Positions 11,201-23,500 of a DNA stretch of 64,000 bases are shown one piece after another (position 1 is the stretch's first letter; every line of letters starts with the position of its first letter). The DNA lies in the NCBI GenBank assembly GCA_963969345.1, contig OZ017767.1, positions 6,972,739 to 7,036,738 on the forward strand, read 5' to 3'. Position numbers and translations under genes: made by a program. This stretch comes from Turbatrix aceti (Eukaryota > Nematoda > Chromadorea > Rhabditida > Panagrolaimidae). A model generated the notes under the pieces. That model saw only the letters and a program-made list of their open reading frames with translations. It was not told where the DNA came from and searched no databases.

Positions 11201-14200
11201 TGTAAAAATTTGTTTTAAAAAAAACTGGAAACGTTGGTCGTGTGTGTTAAATATGTACAAAGCCGCCGGGCGTTCATACAACGTCCATCGCCCGACGTTT
11301 CCGCCTACGAAGACGCCGGACGAAGACGTTGACAGACAAACGAATGGCACGGATACGCCAACCAGTTTGTTGCACAAAATGACGTACATAAAATTTTTTT
11401 GGATCAAAAAACGGGTAAATTCAAACGTAGCCTGTCTGATTTCCACAAAAAAGTGCAAAACGTGATGGATTACTGTCGCCTGAGACGCCTAAGAGTTTGT
11501 CTGACATGAGAGACAAAAATGCAACTTTGAATAGACAAAAAACAGTTTTTTTTGTTGTTTTCAAGGCCCTGATTCAAATCAAAATCGCCATGACTCATTT
11601 TAGTATTTCATTTCGTTGCCCCTCATTTTTCTGCAAAAACAAAACAAAAAAATACCGTCATCCGTGTATCCTCCTCAAAGTTCGGCCGGGAGATGAAAAA
11701 TGCGTGCTCAATTCTGACATTCCACAAAATCATCAAAACAACTTTTTTTGCACTTTTCTGTTCCCGACTAACTTCAAAAACAACTTGCAATGCGTGTTGT
11801 GCTTTTTTTGCTGCTGCCTGGCACTCTGACTTTTCTTTTCATTAGACCAATAAAATTTTTCTATTATCTTTTTTTTCGTTTGCAGCAATTTTTTGTGCTC
11901 GACAGATTTAGACCAGGACCAGGACCAGAAACAGACGTCTGCAACGGATGTCAGACGGAATCTATCGTTCTATCGTGTACCCCAGAGGTTTTTTATTGTC
12001 TCCAAAAACGCAGGGAGGCCAGCGATGACATGCCCAGCGGTGGTGGTGGCCCAACTGCTGCCTTATACTTTGTTTTCTTTTACTTTTACGACGCTTTTAG
12101 ATAGAGGAGTGCCTATTAGTCGTGATTTATTTTTTGACCATCAATCGTTACGAAACGAGCTCAAAGTAGGTGGCATCCGGGGTAAAACGTCTCTTCTCTG
12201 CCGTTCGTGCACTCGAAAAACAGAAGAAAAAAAAGTTTGAGAGATGATTCCAAGAAGCAAAAATAGCAAAAAATCGCCGATCAAAGGGAAAAGATCGAAA
12301 ACCACAATTTCAGATATCAGCGGAATGGTCGATCTAATTCTGAATACTGGAAACATCGTAAATCACTGTGTTAAACAGACAAAAAGTAATAAAACAGAGA
12401 AACGAATGTCACTAAAGTTGCAACAATTTATTTAATTTTTTTTCGGTTTGCAACATTTTTTTTTCGGTTTTTTGATTCTTTCCGCTGAATTTTTTTTCGA
12501 TAGTTGAATGCGATACTGCCACCGGCACCAATGATTAAAATCCAACCATCCATCCGCAAGCAAACTACAGAACTGATCAGAATCAAATCGCCGTTGACCT
12601 GTTCAGGTATACATACAAACCCCGCCAAAAATGTATTACGTATAAAAAAAAGTGTTCAAGGCCGCGTGAACCCCAAAATTTTTAGTTTTTTTGCTCCTAT
12701 CGGCTGTAAAAGTTCAAACTGCTTAAGAACGTATTTATTTTTGAACCTGTCACAATCACTCATGTTGCCACACCTCAGCCTGGCCGCAACCGGAGCGTTC
12801 GGTTCGTCCATCGACAAATCGACACCTTTGCCACCGCCGCGGCGTTTCAAATTTCACGCCGACGTTATTTTTTTCAACTTATGTTAGACGGACTCTAACA
12901 CCCCAAATTCATAGTACAAACCCCTTAGATCCTGACACCTCCCTGGATTGCAACATTTCTCAGTCGGCGGCGGCGTGGATGCGCTCGTTCCCTCCTCCTC
13001 TTCATCATCATCATCTTCATCGTCGGGGAAAGAAAAAAGAGAGTACACTACCACCAATCACCGCTGCTAATCAGCTGTCGCAAATGATTGTCGGGTGATT
13101 GTTTGCTTACACAAACTTCCACCTGCACCTCTCTCACTTTAGCTCTAGCTCGTTCGCGTGGTCGGCGCCAGCCAGACGATGACGACGAAGGAGAAGGAGA
13201 AGGTGAAGACAACATGCTTCCTCCATGGCTTGCTTGCTTGTTGCCTCGAAGGACGAAAGAAAGAGGATTTTGATAAAACAACCCAACCGGAGACAGACGC
13301 TATGCATTCGATTCTGTAACATGACATATGCACACACCCCTGCTACCGTAATCAACCTTGCAATCCGAAAAGTCAATTTTTTTTTAAATCAAAATCATAC
13401 AGTTTCTGATTCGATTCGATTCGCTGTTGCTTCTTTGCAAAGTATAATATTTCCCGCCGGTGATAAAAACTTGTTGCAAAACAAACAGATTATCACTTTT
13501 CAGACTATCCGCGTGATTTTGAGCGATGGTCACCCCCCCCCCCCTCCTGTCGAGGCCATGTTTGCTCGGTGGTCAGGTACAGGTGCAGGAGGCAGTCGTC
13601 CCCAATTGTCCCAGACAGTTGATAACGGCACACCGACAACATATTTGCAGTCATTCCCCAGAATGATCAGCACCGGCCGTGGTCGTGGTTGTGGTATCGG
13701 CCGATGTCGTCATCATACTAGCAGACATGACATGACGCTCCCCTCTCCTCTCCTCCTATTTCCTTCCCCCCAGCTGATCGGATGACGGTGGAACAAACGA
13801 ATTTGTGGCTGGGACTGATTGAGTGACGGAATAAACGAATAAATGAATGACTGAAAGAAAAATGACGCATTGGACCGCGTGCCCCGTGCTCCAGGGATTT
13901 TGCAGTGCTTTCGAAAGGGTTACTACGTCAGTCACCGGAACGAAAACGAACGAGGAAGAGACCATCAAAAAACAATCACTCGCACCACAAAAAAACACTG
14001 CAAAAGAAGAAAAAAAAATTTTATGTTGTTGTCGAAAACAACTTGTAGATATTTATTCATACACATTCTTTCTTCCTCGTTTGTTCGTTTTTTTTTGAAA
14101 AGCAAAAAAATATTGAAATCCACTTCTCACCGGCGCCGGATGATCTCGAAAGATGTCGATGATGTCTGATGCGCAAAAAAACACGAGTTAATGAAATTCA

Positions 14201-17118
14201 CAACACTTTGCAGCTTTGTATGTTTTTGACATTTCCGTTTGCGTTCGTTGATTCATTCGCCCCTCGGACTCGGACCTTGTGACTTTCCTGCGCCAGCCTC
14301 AGCCCCAGCGCAGCGCCTGCGTACACGCCATCGCGATTACCGGCAAGCCATCATCAGCAGCCGTGTGCATGTATGCACAATTCTACCCGCAATCCGCCGG
14401 ATCGGAGGGGGCCCTATCAATTTACATAGAACACTCGTTGCGGTTTATTACCTTGCCTCGCCTCGCCTCGCATTTTGGCACCCCGCCGAGCTCGTCTTAC
14501 CCGGTGGTCCTTTTTGTCTCCCTCTTTTCAAGTTTGACAGACCACACTGACTGAAATCCGTAAAAAAAAGAGGGAAGAGCATAGCATGGACCTTTTCCCT
14601 GCCGAGTGAGGGACAAAATTTGAGTAGAATAAAAAAATTTCGCTATCGTGTTCACGTGAATCACGATGGATTTCACAAAACGGGACGCTTCAAAATTTCT
14701 CGCTTGTGAAAGAAAAACAATGAATGAATGCCCCCATTCCTTCCTGCTTGGCAATTGCGTAGGCAATTGTTTTTCTGGGGAGAAGAAGCAGCAGCTTTCT
14801 CCTTCTTTTTTCGGACTCGACTCGAATCGAATCGACCGACTCCTATTCTTTTGTTGCAAAAAAAAGCCACAACCAGTTTCGCCCGGCGTAGCACACGTCA
14901 TCGACTGAATCAGCTTTTTTTTGGCAACTAAAAAAAAAGTTGTAATTCATACATTCCTTCATTCTCCCGAGAGAAATCAAAAAAAAATCAGTAATCAGCT
15001 TCGTGAGAAATTCATCCGAATTCAAGTGCCCTCAAATTAACCTTTCCCGCCGGTCCCCATCTCCGACGTAAAACAAAGGTCGGCTCGGATCCGGCTGACG
15101 CGATGCAGGAGAATATTTAGTGAGGCAATCAACAACATCGTGAAAGCTGTCAGACAATGCCGACGAGACAAAGTGGCACAAAAATAGCCTAAACTCCCGA
15201 GCATCCTCCAAAGATCACTGCTTTTTCCCTCCAACTTTGCTCGCCTGTCTGTTCATCATCATAGTTTGTCTCTCTGTTCCACGATCGACGGGATCGGCGG
15301 CCGGCGACTAACAAACTAACGAAATGCCTAACAAACAAAAGTGCCAACCGACCCCCTGGATACCGTGAATGATATTTATAAAAAAAAAAGTGTTTCAGTA
15401 GAAAAAAAAAGAAAAGAAAGGGGGCAAAGAACAGCTGGCAGCAAAGCAAGCGTTCTCGGCGGCACCCTGGAGCTAAGCGGACAAAAAATAACAGTTGCAC
15501 TCTTTCGGGGGGACATAGTACGACGACACGATTGATTGACGCCTTTTTTTTGATACGGAACAGCCCCAGCCAGCCCATCTCGTTTCCGGTGACGCAAAAA
15601 TCGACGAATTATCTATCTGGATTTGCGCTGCTGTACGAAGTCCACTAATGTCGAGACAGGCGTTTTTTTGGTACTCAATGAAGACTGAAGACTGACTGAC
15701 TCATTTTTCAAAGGATAGAAAAAAAATGGATAAAAAATGAAATGCCGGTTGGTCGTCGTCGTCCACGAGACAGCACTCATCCCAAATTATCGTAAAACAT
15801 CTGCGTCCCCTTCTGCCACCCCCGCATCACAGAAACTGATGGCCTGCGGCCGTCGGATGACGGTGACGGTCTGGTTTTGCAGGATAATTGCCAGCTAGAT
15901 TAATTTCAGTCAGTGTCCACCTGTCGCGGATGTGCATTGCATTAGGCACCCCTGCAGGCAATTCGGCCAAAATGACCAGTCGGGAGTGATGGGCCATAAA
16001 TTATAAATTCAACTACATACACATACCTTCGATCCCCCGAGAAAAACGATTAAATCCTATCCTTCCTGGAATTAAAGTCCGTTCCCTTCCTGACCCCCGC
16101 CCGTTCTGCACACACACAAACACATTCGCATCATTCAATCGTTCATTCATTCATTCCTTCGCCAAACAACACCAAAATTTATTTATTTACGAATTCAAAG
16201 TTCTGGCCATAAAAAATAGAAAAAAAACCGATCACTCATCGGTTTTTGGAATGAATGAATGAGTCATGGCGGCGTCGATTTCGAACCCCACGCAAGAGCC
16301 TCTCATCTTTCTCTCCTAGCCTTTGAGAAAACATCTACCTCACCGCGCCGACTCACCTGGCCAGAGCCAGGTAATAGCCAGTACGTTCCCCCCCAAAAAA
16401 ATCCCCAAAAACCCCCAAAAAAAATTAAACAAACAAGACCAACCTTTCATGTCCGGGTGAATGTGACTTGCCGGAGTCGGTGATGAGTCAGAATCGTCTG
16501 TTGTCGTCTGTATCGTCGCCGTGCCACCACAACCTCCCACGCTCGGTGTCCGGTGAATCGATGGCGGGGAGTTGACGCCACCGCCGTCGGTCGTGGTCAT
16601 TGGTACGGGCTGTTGTTGTTGTTGTTGTTGATCGACAGCTGGGAATCTGCCGGTCATGGGCTCATTCGACGTCGTCCTGCCGTTTCCGTTCGTGCCAACG
16701 ACGACAAAAGGAGTCACAACATCTGAGAATTGGGCGGGAAAGTGCGTGGAGTAGGAAGAAGCATGGGATGGGGTCGAGAGCAGGCTGTTGGTGCCATTGT
16801 TGTTATTATTACTGTTCATCATTGGGGGCGACGTCGCCGACGGCACGCCCGGCTGATTGTGAGATCGATGGGCTCTTTGAGCGAGAAAACGACTCTTGGT
16901 TCTCTGAGCGGGTGAAAGGGTGAGTTTGTACTAAAAACAAAAAAAATTAAAAAAATTCCAAAAAAAAAATTAAAATTAATTACGTTTTCGAGAAGTTCAG
17001 CCTTAGGCTTCATATCGAGGACATGTTCGAGAAAATAGAGATCCTGAATAACTTCGCCGGTAAAATTTCCACCAGCTTCTCCGGAAGAAGTCTCGGCGCC
17101 GTCGTCGAGCTGTGTCAT
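8251..17118 (-). CDS. Smaug/Vts1-like SAM-domain RNA-binding protein
   Basis: Minus-strand exons with matching phases: 17118-16984 (start MTQLDDGAE), 16930-16444, 14165-14131, then 10525-10179, 10122-9994, 9314-8736, 8683-8592, 8538-8483 and 8426-8251 (stop). The exon at 10525-10179 holds a SAM domain: VAAWLKSLRLHKY, TYDDMMSL, then NVTKGARKKIV, the basic helix start typical of Smaug/SAMD4/Vts1 that binds hairpin loops in mRNAs. Those proteins repress translation and recruit deadenylation machinery in the cytoplasm. The flanking region (residues with HAT-like helices after the SAM) also fits Smaug. The N-terminal part is Gln/Asn/Ser/Pro-rich and the C-terminal part Ser/Pro-rich. One exon is missing from my model: phase does not match between 14131 and 10525. 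Assignment of the two first exons to this gene rests on phase and order only. Confidence 0.75.
10526..16443. other. Long introns of the Smaug-like gene
   Basis: Apart from the 35-bp exon at 14131-14165, nearly 6 kb is intronic. It is AT-rich with many A/T runs and a few GC-richer islands (10750-11170, 13040-13280, 13600-13760, 14240-14520, 15040-15340). At least one short coding exon that links phase 0 to phase 1 should lie between 10526 and 14130, but I could not pick it. Introns this long are unusual beside the ~50-bp introns elsewhere in the window, so enhancers or alternative promoters are plausible. Confidence 0.5.
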
Positions 17119-19349
17119 GGCTGCCGGTGAAGGGTTCTAGCAGCAGCCAGGGAAAAGCCTTCGAGTCGAGTTGAGTGGAGCAGACTCGTAACTGCAGAAG
17201 AAGTGAAGACGCGGAAGGGGCCGGCCGGATGATTTGCGCAATCAATCGTCGTCTGTGATCAATTAATCACGGAGAAAGAGGCGGAGGCTGGGCTGGACTG
17301 GGCAGGCGACGAACCGAACGGGTGGATGGATGATGGTGGTGGTGGGTGGGGTCAGCTGGAGGGGAGGGGGGGGGTTGCCGTCAGTGTTGCACGCTCGCTC
17401 GCAAAAAATCTCTGTTCACTAGTTTTTCTCGTTTGACAGGACAGAGCAGGCGGGTGGGAATTCTGTCTGTCTGGATTCTCTTCTTTTTCCAAGTCTTTCT
17501 TCCAGGTGTGTAGTTAGGAGGATGGATTGGTAGAGTCGATCGGAAGGGCGGCGGGGGGACCTCCTTCTCGGGTTGAACTGCGAGCTGCTGTTGCTGTTGC
17601 TGCCGTCGTTCTCCGACAACAGGCACAGGCGCAGCGTGTTCTGTGCGTGTGCGTCTACGTGGTGTATTCTGCACCAAAAACAAGACAAATTCCTTGCAAT
17701 TCCAACAGTTCCTTCCTTCCTTCTTCTTCGTTGCCTCCTCCTCCTCCTTCTTCTTCTGAGAGACCGACGAGGAGACCGAAAACGAAACAAGAAGAAGAAG
17801 ACGAGACGCAGCCAGAGTAGAGCACTTTCTTTTGCCTCTGTTTTTTTTTCTTTCTTCCTTCTCTTCTTCGCGCCTGGAAATTTATTTTTTGTCGTGAACA
17901 ATAAAACTTTTTTTATAGTCTACCGCAGCCAAAAAAATTTATTTTTTAAGACCACATAAAAAAAAGTCGAACGAATTCTGTTAACATCACGCATCACGTT
18001 GTAGAAAAAACATAACACAATACACGTTTGTTTTTGGCGCGAACATAAAAATTTAAAATAAAATATTTGAAAAAAATATTTTTTTTTGGAAAAACACGCG
18101 AACGTATGTACATTTTTACCGGAGTAGGAGGGACTGGGATGGGAATGGGATGGACAACAGCGAAAAACGTTGTCTGTCTCGAACAACAAAGTAGAAAAAA
18201 AAATATTTAGCAACATCTCGCGATCGGACGCGGACGATTGAGCGGGTGGCGGTTGATTGTAGGTGACGTAACTCGCAACGCGCCTCTCTCACTCCCTCCC
18301 CTCAGTCAGTCGCCACCGCCACCGCCACCGCCGTGCGTGCCCCCATCCGATCATCGCGATCACAAGCAACCTCACGAGCCAGCCAAGCCGAGAGGGGAGA
18401 AAAAAAAAAAGAGAGGCTTCCCATCAAAATCAAGCGGGTCGTCGTCAGCCTCTCTCGTGAGGCGCTGCAGGTAGCAAATGTCACGGACACGCGGGACTGG
18501 CTGACTGGGTTGCGAAGAGGGAGACCCAATTATTTAATAAACAAACCAACGCGCAGACTTTTTTTGCAGAAGGATGGAGGTCGTCACGTTTCACGTTTTA
18601 CGCACAAAACGAATCCCAGACGACCCCGGTGTCGTCCAAGATACCAAGTTGGTCCTTGTCCTTGTCCTCGTGCAGGAGGTGGAAGAGGAGGGGGACGAGC
18701 TTCTAGCACTCCAGCACTGATATGTATGTATTATATTAGAATGGGGACAGTTCAATTGAATTCAATGGAGATAAAAAGCATTTTTTATGACGCCGGAAAA
18801 CTCGGAAGCGTCGAAAAGCATCCGGTATTTCAGTTTTTTCAGGTAATGAACTTTGAAACCAACCCAACTTTCAGTCAGACACGACGAAGACACATTCATG
18901 TCAGGATCGATCGCTTGCTCAAAATAGGTACATTCCAAAAGTGTTGACGGCATGGATCATCTGACTTCTGACCTGGTGACCCACCCAAACCCCACAACCC
19001 CTCATCAGGGCGCCTGTCAGCTTCCGAAGCGAAAACATCTCTTTTTTTTTGGAAAAGAACTCGAAAAACAAAAAAATTAATGCCGCAGCAAAAAAAAATT
19101 AAAAAAAAGTTTCAAGCACCTTTCTCCCGTTTTCAAAGTACAGTAGAAGCAGTCACATATCATAAATATTTTTTTTTACACACATCATCATCATCACGTT
19201 GTTGCATCTTTATCAGAAGACTATCGAGTGAACAGGCGAAAGGCAGGCGCCGAAGGTAGGCAGGCTTCCGCCAGCCACGTCAAAGCACCCCATCTCCTCC
19301 CTCGTCCGGCGTCAAAAAAAATTACCCAGGGTGGAAAAAGGAGGAAAGA
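17119..19349. other. Upstream of Smaug-like gene; no gene seen
   Basis: Contains the 5' flank of the Smaug-like gene, with pyrimidine-rich CTT/CTC tracts at 17700-17770 and A/T runs. An ATG at 18575 follows a TTTTTTTGCAG acceptor and opens a 48-codon frame (MEVVTFHVLRTK...), but there is no family match, so I do not call it a gene. Confidence 0.4.
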
Positions 19350-19358
19350 CAAAAAGTC

Positions 19359-20519
19359 GGTTTAGTGACACTACTCCTATTTTGACAACTCCTATTATGA
19401 CAACTCCTATTTTGACAACTCCTATTTTGACAACTTTTCACAGTCTTTCCTATTTTGTCAACCAATTCCTATTTTAACAACTTTTTAAAAAAAGGGTGCA
19501 TTAGGGGTTGTTGCGTGCGCTGAAGACAACTGTGTTGTTGCCTGAGGGCATGGATGACTTTATCACGAGATATTATCATTTTTAGTGATATTTTTTTTGT
19601 AAAAAAACATTTTGTGTTTTATTTTTTGGAACAATTTTTTTGAACACAGTTAGTACTATTTGATTTTAGTTATGAATCAATTATTATTTAATTAGTCTGC
19701 TTTTGAGAGTCTTGCCTGTGCAAGTAAAAGAAATTGTTGAAAAGATTTTATTATGCCATTTTCAGTATTGTTTTCAAAAAAACAACAGCGATATTATAAA
19801 TTAACAATCTGATAAACACAAAATAACGGCTTAAGGGCTGTTACATTATCAATGAAAAATGTTCAAATATTTAAAACGAAAAAATGGGTTTCCAGTGTAC
19901 GTTGTGCTCGGGGAAGAAAGAATGCTAACTCCAGATGATTCACCCACTTTGCAATTTTTGGTTCGTCCAAAAATTCGGTAAGCCTTAATGCCTGACACCG
20001 TCGTAGTACCGCTTGCCGAAAATGGAAGACGCATGCTTTGACAATGTCGGCAAAAATGATCTTCAGAGCCCCCATTTTTTTTTTTTTTGATTTGAAATTT
20101 GATGTTAGTACAAGTACTGAAATTTTTACTTCTTTACAGCACTTAAAAATCTGTAGATTTTTTCTTCTGAACCCTGCTTGATTTTTGGTCAAAATTCGTC
20201 TTATAATTTAAAAAAAACAAATCCAAATGTTTCGAATGTTATCACAAACTGCATTATATTTTTTTTCTGTTTTTTTACAAAAAAAAATATCACTAAAAAT
20301 GATAATATCTCGTGATAAAGTCATCCATGCCCTCAGGCAACAACACAGTTGTCTTCAGCGCACGCAACAACCCCTAATGCACCCTTTTTTTAAAAAGTTG
20401 TTAAAATAGGAATTGGTTGACAAAATAGGAAAGACTGTGAAAAGTTGTCAAAATAGGAGTTGTCAAAATAGGAGTTGTCATAATAGGAGTTGTCAAAATA
20501 GGAGTAGTGTCACTAAACC
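19359..20519. mobile_element. Mutator-like element (MULE), non-autonomous
   Basis: A 1,161-bp element begins GGTTTAGTGACAC and ends with the exact reverse complement. Its terminal inverted repeats are about 250 bp (19359-19608 and 20270-20519) and almost identical. A perfect 9-bp duplication, CAAAAAGTC, flanks it (19350-19358 and 20520-20528). Long terminal repeats and a 9-bp duplication are the hallmarks of the Mutator/MULE superfamily. Just inside each end is an array of ACTCCTATTTTGACA direct repeats. The interior holds a transposase fragment. High arm identity and an intact duplication indicate recent insertion; mobilisation would need a full-length transposase elsewhere. Confidence 0.9.
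19863..20075 (-). pseudogene. MULE transposase fragment
   Basis: Inside the Mutator-like element, a minus-strand frame of about 70 residues begins MGALKIIF and contains VKACVFHFRQAV, then LTEFLDEPKIAKWV and LELAFFLP. This matches the characteristic C/HFxQA...LAFLP segment of MULE transposases, where C and H residues lie near the catalytic core. Only this piece remains, with no upstream catalytic region, so it cannot act as a transposase. The family match is from memory of the motif. Confidence 0.6.
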
Positions 20520-20528
20520 CAAAAAGTC

Positions 20529-23500
20529 GACTACTGATAAAAAAAAAAGTCAGTCATAACCATAAAAAGTGTATCTATCTGACTATCGCGAGGTTGGGTT
20601 TGCGACCTGTGAAGGCAAAGGTAAAGGTGAAGGAGAAAGGTTAACTCACCCCCGAGGAGGTTGAGGCAAGTCTGAGCAAGAGCATGAAAAAAGCATTAAA
20701 AAAAAGAGAGTTACGGTGGAAACAAATGGCTTTCCAGAAAATAATGTTTCAGAGCGCGAAACATAAATAAATATTTTTTTTAGGATACCTACACACTCCA
20801 AAATCACTGTTGCGCTGGTTGGTGTTGCAATGCAACAACGACGTCCGCTGCGAACAGAAGTATCGATAACCAACAATGTAACTACTACCCAGGTACCTCT
20901 TTCACTGAAAAATCGAATCGTATGCGTATGTATGTATGCTGCCGCGCAAATAATCAATGCATCAATCAGTCAATTAGCAAATTGTTGACACAAAAAAATA
21001 TTTACGTTTCTAAGACAAAGACAAAGACGAATTACACGAGTCATTTGTTCCTAAAATCGCTTAACGCCAAAATTTTTACTTACTAATAAACGCAGAAGCA
21101 AAAAAAAACCTAAAAAAAAAAATTTTCTGGATTCAGAAAATTCGGAGAAAGGCCCTACCCAGGCATGTGGCACGTAAATATTTTGAGGTAAGTATTTAAA
21201 TTGTTGGAACTGAGATCGCGATCGGGAACGAGTTAAGTTTGCGATTTTCCTCGTGCTTGTCAGATTACGCGAAGACGCTCCGATCCGATCGCGGTCGTCG
21301 GTGGCCAGATGGGCAAGACAGGCAGGGCACGCGTATTTTTCGCGTGTAATTGATAGCCCCTACGGGTGGATCGTTTAACATAGATGTATTATATTTAATA
21401 ACCGGCTTGGCAAGCAGCCCAGCCGGGAAAAATAGAAAAAAAAGGAAAATCGAAGAAATCTGCGACTTTGAAAAAAAATTATTATAAAAAAAATTTTCAA
21501 TGAAAACAAAAAATTTAAAATAAAAATTTGTAAATCAAAAAAAATGTAGAATTCAGAAGTCAATCGTCACGTGAAGCATGTATCTAGCAAGCAACAACTC
21601 AAAATCAATCCAAGAAAAAAAAAATGTTGAAGGTGAGAGAAAACGAAGAAAAGCACTCGGCGACCATCACCACCCCTAAAATCCTGCCGAATACATACAA
21701 GAGCGATAAGAGGGCAGCAGCCAGCCCGGTGCGCGAGGCGATGGGCCCCGGAGGAGTGCACGAGGAGGAGGGGGGGGAAGGCCGATAGCGGCGTGTTGAT
21801 TTAGCCTCATGGCTTAGAACGATAAAGCCCTCTTGGGTCGCGCGTCGTGCTTAATGAAGGAAGGCCGGGCGCTGGTGGATGGAGGAGAGAAGATTTGTGA
21901 AGTGAAAAGTGTGACGAGAGCGAGAAAACGACAGTTATTTAGCTCTCCTCCGCGTTGTTCACAAGCCCAGAGGAGCGCAAAAGAAAGACTCAGTGAGGAG
22001 ATGAGTCCTCCCCTCCCTCCCTGTTTTCACTTTTCCTCCGGCCAAGTAATACATAAATATTACAAGCACGCGCGCGAGCACAAACGAGCCAGAATCCATG
22101 TCTTTTCTATTGTACTCTTCGCAGGATGTTAGTATGCATTTACACGTGTTAGCAACAAGAGACGTTTCAGGCACCCCGGTAAAAAAGGCGAGAAAAGCGA
22201 TTATCCGTCCAACAACAAGAAAAGGCACCCGGCTGGCTAAATCTGTCGAGAGTTACATTTTTTATCCCCTTGGATTTCTAAAACCTGGATTAGGACGAAA
22301 AATGTAGGCAGGATTGTATCCTGGGAAAATGGGTGAAAAAACACTAAAAAGCTAATATTTTCGAGACTCTAGACATCCTAAAAAATACGTAAGCACCCTA
22401 AAAAACAACCGAATCATCCGTATCAGCGTTCGACCGCCACAGGACAAAATCCCGTGCCATAGACGTCAGAAATCCTCAAAAAACTCTGAGAAAAACATCC
22501 TACAAAATTTTTTAAAACAGCAGCAAAAAAAAAAGTTAAGCTGATGTATAAAAGCGTCGTGTTTTGCGTCAAATTTATCTATTTTGCCTTCGAACAAACA
22601 GCGGCTGGCGGCTAGAAAAACCAAAATATGTATGTATATACCCAAGTCAGCAGCGAATGGGAGGTAGTATGTACTGGGTGATGAACGGGAGGCAGGCCGA
22701 CAACAACTATGTATTTTCCCTCTACCTCACCTCAAAAACCTGTGTAGTACATATCTAATCGCCTTTCCATCAGTTTGTCGGGTCGGCGTGGCTGGTGGCA
22801 GCTCCTTCACCCGCTGCTACTGCTGTTGCTGCCAACCGCGCTGCCGCCATGGCCTGTCTGACTCCGCCCCCCTTTTCTAACAACCGTCCACCGTCCACCG
22901 TCAACCATCGAAATATCATACATTCATTCATTTTTCCCTTCATCCCAAAAAAGGAAGGCGGAGTCAGACTATTTGAATGTGATCACCAAATATGTATTAT
23001 AGTCCCGTCCGGTCCGAAGTTCTCGTACATACGCTTGTAGTATGTCTGATAAAGGAAGAAGTAAAATGTCACGACCGCGCCCGGATCGAGTTCGTGGCTC
23101 CGGCCGGCGTCTCGATGTCATCAGCTTCAGCTTTGCCGTTGACAGAGTCGTCCAACTCCGTCGACAATGTAAAACATCATCACAGGGATGATAAGAGGAA
23201 GGAAAAGACAAATTATATGTATGTATGCACAGGTCGGTGGTGGCTGGGATGGGAGGGGCGGGGTGGTCACGTTACCCCCAAGGGTTCAAGCTAAATTTTT
23301 TTTTTTTCTTCAAAGACGTGACTGACTGCTAACAACGACGAACCACCGAACGATCACCACTACCACCATCATCACCACCGGGCAGGTGTGCACACAGTGA
23401 GTTTCAAGCAGTTCCAAGGGCGCTAATTAATTACTCATTGACAAAAGCAAACAAACACTGGAAAAAAAACAGGAGATGATCGTATCTCTCGCGGGTAGGT

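Noticed and set aside
16270..16375. TTCGAACCCC box suggesting a minus-strand tRNA
   Set aside because: The B box is good but the acceptor and D arms do not pair, and it lies in an intron of the Smaug-like gene.
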